From NCBI GenBank assembly GCA_017643395.1, contig JAEPNP010000002.1, positions 1-38,289 of the forward strand: a DNA stretch of 38,289 bases. Reading direction: 5' to 3'. The notes beneath the pieces were generated by a model. That model saw only the letters and a program-made list of their open reading frames with translations, ran no database searches and had not been told where the DNA came from. Source of the stretch: Rhodothermales bacterium (lineage in GTDB: Bacteria; Bacteroidota; Rhodothermia; Rhodothermales; UBA10348). Position 1 is the stretch's first letter, and each line of letters starts with the position of its first letter. Shown one piece after another: positions 7,583 through 15,192 of this stretch. The translations under genes were made by a program, and so were the position numbers.

Positions 7583-8470
7583 ATGAGTCGGGTACTCATG
7601 CTATTTGTCGACGGCATCGGCCTGGGCCCGTGCAAGCCGGAGAGCAATCCGTTCTGCGCGGATCTCCCCGGGTTTGAAGCACTATCGGGCGGTCTTCGCT
7701 GGGTCTCCGGGTCCAGCGTCAACGAGCCCCACCGCCTCTTCCGTGCTATCGATGCCAATCTAGGCCTGGAAGGACTCCCACAGTCAGGCACCGGGCAGGC
7801 CACACTGTTCACGGGCATCAACTGTGCCCAATTGGCGGGGCGGCACTATGGCCCCTACCCGCACTCCGCGACCCGAAAGGCGCTGCGGGAGTCCAGCATC
7901 TTTCAACGGGTTGGTCCTGAGCGATGCGCATTCGCCAACGCCTACCCCCCGCGATTCTTTGCGTGGGTCGAGCGTATGAAACGATGGCCGGTAACGACCC
8001 GCGCATGCCTGGATGCCGGCGTTCAGATTCGCACGATAGAGGATCTGGAAGCCGGTCGCGGGATCGCCGCAGACGTGACGGGCCGCGGCCTGGCCAGACA
8101 TCTGGGACTCGCTGTCACCGAGGTTTCACCGGCCGAGGCAGCGAATCGGCTCTTGGGATTGGCAGAAACGCACGCGTTCACCCTGTTCGAGGTATTCCAC
8201 ACGGACAAGGCCGGTCACGCTCAGGATCGGGAGCTGGCAGCGCGCATCCTGTCGCCGCTGGATGGCTTGCTGCAGGCCCTTGTCGAGCAGCGCGGGGAAG
8301 GCCTGACGATTGTCCTGACCAGCGACCATGGAAACCTGGAGGACCTGTCCGTCAAGACCCACACCCGCCACCCGGTGCCCCTTGCGGTGCTTGGGCCGGG
8401 TGCGCCATCGTTTGCGTCGGTGACGGACCTGACGGGCGTGACTCCGGCGATCGCGGAGCTCCTGGGCTGA
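7583..8470 (+). CDS. Alkaline-phosphatase-superfamily metalloenzyme (phosphoglyceromutase-like)
   Basis: 295 residues. Metal-binding motifs of the alkaline phosphatase/iPGM superfamily in order: FVDGIGLG with D10; SGTGQATLFTG with the probable nucleophile T70 (or S69); HTDKAGH with D208 and H212; TSDHGN with D248-H249; and RHPVP with H263. At under 300 residues it is shorter than true iPGM (about 510) and lacks the inserted transferase domain, so mutase activity is unlikely. It is the stand-alone 'metalloenzyme domain' type, likely a phosphohydrolase or phosphotransferase of unknown substrate. It starts 20 bp from the divergent patatin gene, so promoters must overlap coding sequence. No terminator is visible before the convergent peptidase gene. 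Confidence 0.85.
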   Translation: MSRVLMLFVDGIGLGPCKPESNPFCADLPGFEALSGGLRWVSGSSVNEPHRLFRAIDANLGLEGLPQSGTGQATLFTGINCAQLAGRHYGPYPHSATRKALRESSIFQRVGPERCAFANAYPPRFFAWVERMKRWPVTTRACLDAGVQIRTIEDLEAGRGIAADVTGRGLARHLGLAVTEVSPAEAANRLLGLAETHAFTLFEVFHTDKAGHAQDRELAARILSPLDGLLQALVEQRGEGLTIVLTSDHGNLEDLSVKTHTRHPVPLAVLGPGAPSFASVTDLTGVTPAIAELLG

Positions 8471-8519
8471 GTCCGGCCGCGATAGGCGGCAGAATGGTCT
8501 CGATCTCGCTTCCGGTCCC

Positions 8520-10736
8520 TTAGCGCCCGCCCGCTTCCTCGGCCGGCCGATCCATGCCACGAAGCAGTTCTCCCGCCAAATCGTGCGCCCCATAGACCTC
8601 AACCAGCGCCGCCAGAATCCCGCGCGAGTCCACCGAGACGGACCGCGCCTGGCCATCTGTGTAGATGAACTCGTTGGGCAGCGCCTGCATGTTTGAGTCG
8701 AAGATCAACCCTACAATCTCCAGGTCCGCGTTAAGCAGAGGCGAACCAGAGTTGCCCCCCGTGATGTCGTTCGTCGATACCAGATTGAGCGGCGTGCTGC
8801 GGTCAAAGGTCGCGGGCGCATCGATCCAGCGCTCAGGAAGCGTCCACTCCGACTGTCCCGAAGAGGCATAGAAGCGCTCGTACAGTCCGAAGTAGGTGGT
8901 GAAGGGTGGTATGGCGTAGCCGTCCACTTCGTAGGCCAGGACGCGGCCGTCGGAAAGCCTGGGTGAAAACGTCGCGTCCGGCGGCACTTCGTGGCCATAG
9001 ACGGCGAACCGGGCGCGCCCGAGCCGCGAGTTGAGCGCCTGCTCGCGCTCCTCGAAGCTCTCCAGCTGCTGGTTCTGGGTGAAGTAGAGTGGTGCGATGA
9101 CTTCAATCGCCTCTACTGACGCATCGCCGCTGGTGAGGTAGTTCTTGTCCAGAAGCACGCGGAACGAACTGGAGTCCTTGAGCGCCGTGCTGTCCACCAA
9201 TAAGGCCGCCACCTCTTCCGGCGTGCTGTCGCCGAGCAGGCGACGGACGGACGCATCCTGGGGGCCCAGCGCGTCGCGCAGTTCGGAGATCCGCAGGGCG
9301 ATCAGTTGCTTCTCCAATTCGGGTGGGAAACTCTCGATTTCCAGCGCCTCTTCACGAATCTCGGCTCGCTGCTGCGGCGGTGCTCCGCGCTGCCGAATGA
9401 GGGTCAGCACATACCCGTACATGGCGCGAGCCAGTATTCGGGAGCTCAGCGACGGATTGAGGAAGAACGCAAATGCCTGGGCGGTCTCCAGAGAGGCCTC
9501 TTTGGAGAGCTGCACCGCGGCCAGTTCGCCGAACACGCTCCGGTACTCTGCGGACAGCGAGTCAGACTGCAAGATTTTCTGCTGGAGCGCCAGCTCGGCA
9601 GCGCCCTTGCGCGGAATCAACCAGTCGGACTGGAGACCGTCCAGCTGTCCCTGAAGCGACTTGCGTGTGTTCTGCAGCGAGAAGTAGGCATTTCGCAGGT
9701 CGTAGGCGTCCGCCTCTTCCGGATTCGCGTCCACATACTCACGCAGGATCCGGGCGCGTTTGTCCAGGAGCGTCAGCGTGGCCGGCAATTCGTGATCCCG
9801 GAGGTATTCCAGCTGGCTGACGGTGGCCAGGCGACTTGTGGATCCACCGCTCCCCACAACGAACACCGGGTCTCCTTCCGCGGCACCGTCATCCGACCAT
9901 CGGAAATAGTGTGATGGCCTGATGGGCCGTCCGGCCTTGTCATAGGCGCGGAAGAAGGCCACATCCAGATTGTAGCGCGGGTAGGTGAAATTGTCCCAGT
10001 CGCCGCCGAAGAAGCCGACCTGCAGCTCCGGCGCCATGACAAGGCGCACATCGTCCAGTCGTTCATACGTGTACGCCGCGTAGCGCCCACCGTTGTACAA
10101 CGGAACGACCTCGACGACGCGAGTCGAGTCGGTGGCCTTTGCCTCTGCCGTCAGGCGTGATCCAAGCGCTTCGGCCTGGCGATCCCGTTCTGCGGCGCGG
10201 GCCGAAGGCGGCATGTCTGCGCGGTCGAGCGCGTACACCTCAGCGGTGACATCATCTATCGCCATGAGCCGGTCCACGTACAGATCCTCCACGGCCCGCT
10301 CCTCGGCCCGGGAGGTAGCGAGAAACCCGGCGTCGAGCAATCCCTCCCCCTCTTCTTCCACCTCGGTGATGCTTTCCCGTGCGCAGTGGTGGTTGGTCAT
10401 GATGAGCCCCATCGCCGACACAAAACTGGCCGAACAGCCCGTGCCGAAGCGCAACGACGCGCCGCGGGCTCGCGCGAGCCAGAGTGAATCCACGGTGAGG
10501 CCGTACTCCTCCTGGAAGTACGCAACCGGCGGATTGTCGAACGTCCACATCTTGCCTCCGTCGAAACGGCCGGTGGGCACGTCCGCGTACGGCAGCAGTG
10601 CCGCCTGCGTGGGCGGCGTGACGGCAGGCCGCGCGGTCGTGTCGGAACGCACGGGTACCGAGGTGACCGGGACTATCTCCCGGGGCGGCGCGCAGGCTAC
10701 CAGGACCGCCATTAAGAAGAGAGGGATCCAACGCAT
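8520..10736 (-). CDS. S46 family dipeptidyl-peptidase (DPP7/DPP11-like), lipoprotein
   Basis: 738 residues. N-terminal lipoprotein signal with lipobox VLVAC (C15). Chymotrypsin-like double barrel interrupted by a large helical domain (about 280-560), as in DPP7/DPP11. Catalytic triad: H117 in TNHHC, the Asp in YPRYNLDVAFF, and S663 in GGNSGSP. C101 and C118 probably form the family disulfide. It removes dipeptides from the N-terminus of peptides in the envelope. The residue 18 past the catalytic Ser, which is Arg in DPP11 and Gly in DPP7 and sets P1 preference, is Ser681 here. The gene starts inside the stop of the upstream S46-like gene (TAATG), so the two are translationally coupled. Confidence 0.94.
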   Translation of the reverse strand: MRWIPLFLMAVLVACAPPREIVPVTSVPVRSDTTARPAVTPPTQAALLPYADVPTGRFDGGKMWTFDNPPVAYFQEEYGLTVDSLWLARARGASLRFGTGCSASFVSAMGLIMTNHHCARESITEVEEEGEGLLDAGFLATSRAEERAVEDLYVDRLMAIDDVTAEVYALDRADMPPSARAAERDRQAEALGSRLTAEAKATDSTRVVEVVPLYNGGRYAAYTYERLDDVRLVMAPELQVGFFGGDWDNFTYPRYNLDVAFFRAYDKAGRPIRPSHYFRWSDDGAAEGDPVFVVGSGGSTSRLATVSQLEYLRDHELPATLTLLDKRARILREYVDANPEEADAYDLRNAYFSLQNTRKSLQGQLDGLQSDWLIPRKGAAELALQQKILQSDSLSAEYRSVFGELAAVQLSKEASLETAQAFAFFLNPSLSSRILARAMYGYVLTLIRQRGAPPQQRAEIREEALEIESFPPELEKQLIALRISELRDALGPQDASVRRLLGDSTPEEVAALLVDSTALKDSSSFRVLLDKNYLTSGDASVEAIEVIAPLYFTQNQQLESFEEREQALNSRLGRARFAVYGHEVPPDATFSPRLSDGRVLAYEVDGYAIPPFTTYFGLYERFYASSGQSEWTLPERWIDAPATFDRSTPLNLVSTNDITGGNSGSPLLNADLEIVGLIFDSNMQALPNEFIYTDGQARSVSVDSRGILAALVEVYGAHDLAGELLRGMDRPAEEAGGR

Positions 10737-11614
10737 TACAACTCCCCTCCTTTCAATTCATCCCACAGCCCCTCGGTCGGATACAGACCGGAAAGCGCCG
10801 CTTCGATTCCCCGCACATCGAGCGCAATGGATCGCGACTCCGCACCTTCGCCATGCCCTAGCACAAACCCAACAAATTCAAGCGACTCGTTTACAAGTGC
10901 CGCCCCCGCCCGACCCTTTGTGGTCGCAGCAAGGTTGATGGGCGTGGTCAGGTCCACCATTTGCCCGGCATCCGCCCACTGCGCCGGCAGCGACCAGGGT
11001 TCCCGGCCACCATTTCCGTGATACCGGTCCAGCATGCCGAACAGCAGGGTGTGCGACATCGCCAACGAACCGTTGAACTGGAATCCGGAAACCTCGCCCA
11101 GGGACACACTGCCAGAAGAAATCTCCAGAACGCGGTTCTCAGGTCCCGCCGTCGCGCCCCCAATGGAAAAATGAACGGGACTTGCGATGGGCTCATCGGC
11201 CTTCATCAAGCGGAGAAGCACCATGTCGAACCGGTATGAAGGATAGAGGAGCCTGCCCCCAAAGCCGGCAACCTCATCCTCCGGCGCGAAGACCAGGTGC
11301 ACGGCATCGAACACACTGTCCACGGGCACATCCAGCGGCCGCGGCTCCCCATAGTGCGCTCCCGCCGGCAGGTACTCAGCCAGACACGAACGCGTGGAGA
11401 GCACCAGGCCCTGCCCCGACATGAAGACTCCGTCGCACCCGGCCACGCGGACCAGGGCCGACTGGGCTGTGACAAGATTGTTGAACACATCCGGGTTCAG
11501 GGCTTCCTGAACCGCATCCCTGGAAGGGGAATAGTCCATCCAGGTCTCTTGGGCGTACCCCGCCGATGTCCCCAGGCCCAACAGGACGGCGAGGACGAAC
11601 ACGCGTCGTCTCAT
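10736..11614 (-). CDS. Truncated S46-peptidase-like protein lacking catalytic residues
   Basis: 292 residues from the ATG at 11614, chosen because it opens directly into a signal peptide (RRRVFVLAVLLGLGTSAGYAQ); a TTG further up adds 9 unlikely residues. It is collinear with the neighbouring S46 peptidase: GLVLSTRSC matches GLIMTNHHC, YPSYRFDMVLLRL matches YPRYNLDVAFFRA, and TKGRAGAALVN matches TGGNSGSPLLN. The catalytic His is Ser and the catalytic Ser is Ala; only the Asp is retained. The large helical domain is missing. It should be a secreted pseudo-peptidase, perhaps a partner or regulator of the coupled enzyme. The reading frame is intact and the end is coupled (TAATG), which argues against a dying pseudogene. 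Confidence 0.82.
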   Translation of the reverse strand: MRRRVFVLAVLLGLGTSAGYAQETWMDYSPSRDAVQEALNPDVFNNLVTAQSALVRVAGCDGVFMSGQGLVLSTRSCLAEYLPAGAHYGEPRPLDVPVDSVFDAVHLVFAPEDEVAGFGGRLLYPSYRFDMVLLRLMKADEPIASPVHFSIGGATAGPENRVLEISSGSVSLGEVSGFQFNGSLAMSHTLLFGMLDRYHGNGGREPWSLPAQWADAGQMVDLTTPINLAATTKGRAGAALVNESLEFVGFVLGHGEGAESRSIALDVRGIEAALSGLYPTEGLWDELKGGEL

Positions 11615-11755
11615 ATAGCGGCTTTCGATGAGCCCTCGCAAACCGGACGGGTCTGCGCACGGTTCCGCAGCCTGCGGGGTGCCTCACACGACCCGCGGTT
11701 TTTCAATACCCGTTGAGATCGTTACGCGGCACGCCGGGGTCGAGGCAGTTTCTGC

Positions 11756-11761
11756 TATATT
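11756..11761 (+). promoter_or_regulatory. Probable -10 element of tRNA-Leu
   Basis: TATATT in the context GCTATATTC, ending 9 bp before the tRNA. It is the same string as upstream of tRNA-fMet. No clear -35. Confidence 0.4.
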
Positions 11762-11768
11762 CGCCGCC

Positions 11769-11854
<86 letters not shown>

Positions 11855-11858
11855 CAGA

Positions 11859-13175
11859 TCAGGCCGCGCGCTGCGCCGCGGTCGTGTACGGGATACAGAC
11901 CGTGAACGTGGACCCGCGACCGGGAGCGCTTTCCAGCCGAACCTCGCCGTCCATGAGCATGGCTAACTGGCGGGTAATGGCAAGCCCGAGACCGGTGCCG
12001 CCGTGAAGCCGCGTGGTGGACGAATCCGCCTGAGTGAAGGTGTCGAAAATGCGCTCCTGCACCTCGGAGGGCATGCCGATCCCTGTGTCGGCGACCTCGA
12101 TGATCAGCGCCCCGCATTCCGCACTGGCGGACACTGTCACCCGGCCCGAAGCAGTGAATTTGACCGCGTTGGAGAGCAGATTGCAGACGATCTGACCCAA
12201 ACGTGTGGCATCCGCGACAGCAGTCGTAGGAAGCGATTGATGGATACGCAATGACAGGTCCAGACCCTTGCGCCTGGCGTTCACCCGAAACAGGTCACAT
12301 GCATGGCGCAGGCACTTCTCAGGAGAGAACGGATGCGGGTCGAGCTCGACGCGCCCGGCCTCAAGCTTGGACAGATCGAGAATGTCGTTGAGCAGGGTAA
12401 GCAGCGTCTCCCCGGACTCTCCGATCGTCTCCACCAGATCCAGCTGCTCATCGTCCAACTCGGTGTCGGCCAGCACGCTGGTCAGGCCGATCACCCCGTT
12501 CATGGGCGTGCGGATTTCGTGGCTCATGTTGGCAAGGAATTCTGCCTTGGTGCGGGCAGCCGACTCGGCGTGATCCCTTGCCCTCCGTAGCGCCTCCGCC
12601 TGTTGCTCGTCGCGCAGATGCATTTCCTGGAGGCGAAAAACGGAATCGCGACGGATCACGTGCACCACGCCGGCAAGAAGCACTGTTTTGAGCAAGGCGA
12701 CACCATAGGCCGACCATAGTGGGTCCGCGGGTGCCTGCCATACAAACCAGCACCAGAAGGCCACCATGACACTCACGAGGATGATCACCCAGCGCGTCGA
12801 AAGCAGTACAAATCCAACCCCGGTGGTCACCAGCATCAGGCTGGTGGTGCCCATGGGATCTGCCTGGAGCGTCATGAGCACCATGGCATTCACGACGGCC
12901 ATGGCTGCGACGATCCCCCACAGGGTATGCCCCGCTTCGTTGAAGCGCTCCAAACGCGACAGGTAGCGCATGCCCGCCGTGATCGCGGCGATCACAAAAG
13001 CGAGGATTGCCATGGGAATGCCCATCTCCGGCGGAAACGCGAATGCCTGCGTGGTCCCGGAAATGAGATAAAGGCCCGCTATCGCAAGCCCGCCGACGCG
13101 CATGGTGCGCAGCGCTTCTCGCGCAACCGCCTTACGGACTTCGTGGGCTGATATGGGTGGATGCTCCTCTGCCAT
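11859..13175 (-). CDS. Membrane sensor histidine kinase
   Basis: 438 residues from the ATG at 13175; the frame is open upstream but the extension is Arg-rich and unlike a protein. About six hydrophobic helices (residues 25-175) with no large periplasmic domain suggest sensing within the membrane. A short coiled coil (185-210) leads to HisKA with H219 in [11 protein letters not shown]. The HATPase domain has the N box [10 protein letters not shown]1 DTGIGM and G2 GGTGLGLAI. No receiver domain or PAS is fused and no response regulator lies nearby, so it is an orphan kinase in this window. It autophosphorylates from ATP and passes phosphate to an unknown partner. Divergent from the lipoprotein gene at 13315 (139-bp gap). 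Confidence 0.93.
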   Translation of the reverse strand: MAEEHPPISAHEVRKAVAREALRTMRVGGLAIAGLYLISGTTQAFAFPPEMGIPMAILAFVIAAITAGMRYLSRLERFNEAGHTLWGIVAAMAVVNAMVLMTLQADPMGTTSLMLVTTGVGFVLLSTRWVIILVSVMVAFWCWFVWQAPADPLWSAYGVALLKTVLLAGVVHVIRRDSVFRLQEMHLRDEQQAEALRRARDHAESAARTKAEFLANMSHEIRTPMNGVIGLTSVLADTELDDEQLDLVETIGESGETLLTLLNDILDLSKLEAGRVELDPHPFSPEKCLRHACDLFRVNARRKGLDLSLRIHQSLPTTAVADATRLGQIVCNLLSNAVKFTASGRVTVSASAECGALIIEVADTGIGMPSEVQERIFDTFTQADSSTTRLHGGTGLGLAITRQLAMLMDGEVRLESAPGRGSTFTVCIPYTTAAQRAA

Positions 13176-13314
13176 GGGGGGTGGCTTGTTCGGTCGTATC
13201 GGCCGTCGGGCCACGCGGCTTGAGCCGGATTTGTCCAGGCGGCAAATTTTTGCGGTGAGCGGCCTGCTGCGTCTCCTCGATCGAACCTCCCCGGCCCGCA
13301 CCTATCTTGATCCC

Positions 13315-14193
13315 ATGAAACGACTTCTTCCCCTACTGCTGCTCCTGGCCGCCTGCTCCACGCCCGAACCGGAGACCGAGCCGGCGGCGACCACCGCGGC
13401 GCCCACGGGCTCCGACATCCACCTGTTCAGTCTGTCTGGAGATGGCGCACAGCCCATCGCCCGGATCACGGACCGGGACGGCTATGACAATCAGCCCAGC
13501 TTCACGTCCGACGGAGGCATGGTGCTCTTTACCTCGGACCGCACCGGGAATATGGATTCCTGGGCCTACGACGTGTCAGATGGTTCGCTCACCCAACTGA
13601 CGGATACGCCGCCGGGCGAGTACTCGCCGACGGTACTACCCGACGAACCGTCGTGGTTTTCGGTGGTCCGGCTCGACTCCACAGGCCTGCAAACCCTGTG
13701 GCGACATGCACTCTCCGGAGACGGGGAGCCTGCGCTGGTGGCCGACATCGATCGCATCGGCTATTTCACCTGGGTGGGCAATGACCGGGTACTGTTCTTC
13801 CGCCTGGGCAGTCCGGCCACCCTGCAGTTGGTCACCGAGGGCACGGGCGACACGACGGTCGTCGCAACGCGCGTAGGTCGTTCGCTGCATCGTGTGCCCG
13901 GCCAGCAGGCCTCCAGCTATATCCAGGTTCAGGAAGACGACAGTCGCGAGATTCTGCGGTGGGACTGGAACACCGGCGAGAACTCAGCAATCGCGGTACC
14001 GCTCGAGGGCGGGCAGGATTACGCCTGGACGCCTGACGGTGCACTGGTCATGGCCGTGGAGGGCGAGTTGTATCGATACAAGCCGGGAGAGAGCGTGGAC
14101 TGGAGCCTGGTGGCTGACCTGGACCTCGATGGCACCAGCCGGCTGGCTGTCAGCCCGGACGGAACCCTGCTGGCTGTAGTCGCGAACCGGTGA
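13315..14193 (+). CDS. PD40/TolB-like beta-propeller lipoprotein
   Basis: 292 residues from the ATG at 13315; the longer open frame overlaps the divergent kinase start and is not protein-like. Lipoprotein signal with lipobox LLAAC (C14), then a Thr/Ala/Pro-rich linker. PD40-type repeats follow, for example QPSFTSDGG-VLFTSDRTGN at about 60-85 and LAVSPDGTLLAVVA at the C-terminus. It is predicted to be a membrane-anchored beta-propeller, probably a binding rather than catalytic protein. The stop overlaps the next gene's GTG start (GTGA), so translation is coupled. TATCTTGA 11-4 bp before the start could be a promoter core, but this is weak. Confidence 0.8.
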   Translation: MKRLLPLLLLLAACSTPEPETEPAATTAAPTGSDIHLFSLSGDGAQPIARITDRDGYDNQPSFTSDGGMVLFTSDRTGNMDSWAYDVSDGSLTQLTDTPPGEYSPTVLPDEPSWFSVVRLDSTGLQTLWRHALSGDGEPALVADIDRIGYFTWVGNDRVLFFRLGSPATLQLVTEGTGDTTVVATRVGRSLHRVPGQQASSYIQVQEDDSREILRWDWNTGENSAIAVPLEGGQDYAWTPDGALVMAVEGELYRYKPGESVDWSLVADLDLDGTSRLAVSPDGTLLAVVANR

Positions 14194-14918
14194 GCCGCAT
14201 CGGGATAGCCGGCGCGGGACTCGCGGCGGTTCTTCTCGTGGTCGCGGGCTGGGTGGCTACTCCTGCCGATGAGCCTGATGGCCCGTTTGGCCCGGTTCGC
14301 GCGTTTACCATCGATGAAGGTGACATCTGGGCGGGCCCTCTCCGGCGCAGAGTGCGATTCTGGGGTACGCCGACACGGCGACCCGCTTGGGATTTCCGCG
14401 TCCGCTTCCACCTGGCTGACGTGCCGGACGGGATGTCCATCAAGATCATCGGCCTCTCCGACCTGACCCCTCGTTCCAACCGCGTCCGGCTGTATGGATC
14501 TGAGCAGACGCTGTCGATCACACACGAGGACTCGGACCGCTTCGTAGGCACGGTAACCACGCGTGACGGAGTCCGTGGCCTGCAGATTTCGGCCTATGCC
14601 TACCGGGACGGGTACGGCGGCATCTCTTCTTCGCGCGAGGTGAGCATCCCCGACTCCCTCGGCCCGCTCACGGTGCCGCTTGGGTTCCTTCCGGACAGCA
14701 CCTGGGGCACACTCACATTGAGGCGAGGCCCGCGAACCGCGGAATACGCACTTCAGGTGGACGGCTGGCCCGGGGACTCAACGGCGACGGCCAGCATTCC
14801 CCTCGTCCATCGACCCTCGCGCCTCCAGGAGCGCTGGTCCGGATTTGCTCACGCCGGAGCCGGGAGCTCCCAACCCCGCGCGCCCGCCACGTTGCGGTTC
14901 GAGATCGCCAAAAGGTGA
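14190..14918 (+). CDS. Secreted or membrane-anchored protein of unknown function
   Basis: 242 residues with a GTG start in a 4-nt GTGA overlap with the propeller lipoprotein, so the two are co-expressed. N-terminal hydrophobic segment (5-24, GIAGAGLAAVLLVVAGWVA) that could be a signal peptide or anchor. The rest is beta-rich with no motif I recognise: alternating strands, many Arg, no Cys and no catalytic signature. It could act with the upstream propeller in the envelope. The stop (14916-14918) lies against the poly-A run that serves as the U-tract of a minus-strand terminator. Confidence 0.72.
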   Translation: MSRIGIAGAGLAAVLLVVAGWVATPADEPDGPFGPVRAFTIDEGDIWAGPLRRRVRFWGTPTRRPAWDFRVRFHLADVPDGMSIKIIGLSDLTPRSNRVRLYGSEQTLSITHEDSDRFVGTVTTRDGVRGLQISAYAYRDGYGGISSSREVSIPDSLGPLTVPLGFLPDSTWGTLTLRRGPRTAEYALQVDGWPGDSTATASIPLVHRPSRLQERWSGFAHAGAGSSQPRAPATLRFEIAKR

Positions 14919-14919
14919 C

Positions 14920-14958
14920 AAAAAAAGATGGCCCGGACAGCTTGTGACTGCCCGGGCC
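14920..14958 (-). terminator. Strong rho-independent terminator (minus strand)
   Basis: In the minus direction a stem GGCCCGG/CCGGGCC (14958-14930, 15-nt loop) is followed by AT-C-TTTTTTT (14929-14920). On the plus strand the hairpin lacks a T-tract, so it serves leftward transcription. It is a second terminator 185 bp beyond the one closing the 15193 gene. Confidence 0.8.
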
Positions 14959-15045
14959 GCGCCCTCGATCCAAAAGGAGCGAGTGCCGATGTACGGCAAT
15001 TAGAAACGCCCGGAAATGGGTTGTTTGCGCACTTTTCTGCCCGAA
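14930..15045 (-). ncRNA. Candidate small RNA between shared motif and terminator
   Basis: After the terminator of the 15193 gene (15143-15168) a pair of shared-motif copies (15046-15089) is followed only by this ~115-nt stretch and then a strong terminator. No minus-strand ORF with a convincing start fits: the GTG-started one has 10 codons, and the TTG-started one runs through the terminator into the opposing gene. A small hairpin GCCG-ATGTA-CGGC lies at 14985-14997. The layout is that of a small RNA gene under the same control as the T9SS cargo units. No known RNA family recognised; entirely inferred from layout. Confidence 0.25.
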
Positions 15046-15089
15046 TGTCCGATTTGTGATACGAATTGCGCACCCATGTCCGATTAGAG
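15046..15089 (-). promoter_or_regulatory. Shared intergenic motif, copy pair A
   Basis: TGTCCGATTTGTG at 15046-15058 and TGTCCGATTAGAG at 15077-15089, 31 bp apart, read on the plus strand; in the direction of transcription they are CACAAATCGGACA-like. The same motif recurs at 22660, 27380, 35926 and 36523. Confidence 0.5.
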
Positions 15090-15138
15090 TTAAAGCATGG
15101 TCAACGCCGGTGGAGCGCGACAGGACCATCGAATACGG

Positions 15139-15168
15139 AAAAGGCCCCCTCACAATTGCGAGGAGGCC
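15139..15168 (-). terminator. Terminator of the 15193-17670 gene
   Basis: Minus strand: GGCCTCCTC / GAGGGGGCC, a 9-bp stem with one T.G pair (15168-15143), then TTTT at 15142-15139. 24 bp after the stop. Confidence 0.8.
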
Positions 15169-15192
15169 CCTTCCTGTCATCGGCATCGCTCC

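Noticed and set aside
14778-14999. 73-codon minus-strand frame within the candidate small-RNA unit
   Set aside because: TTG start, reads through a strong terminator and into the opposing gene; not a convincing gene.
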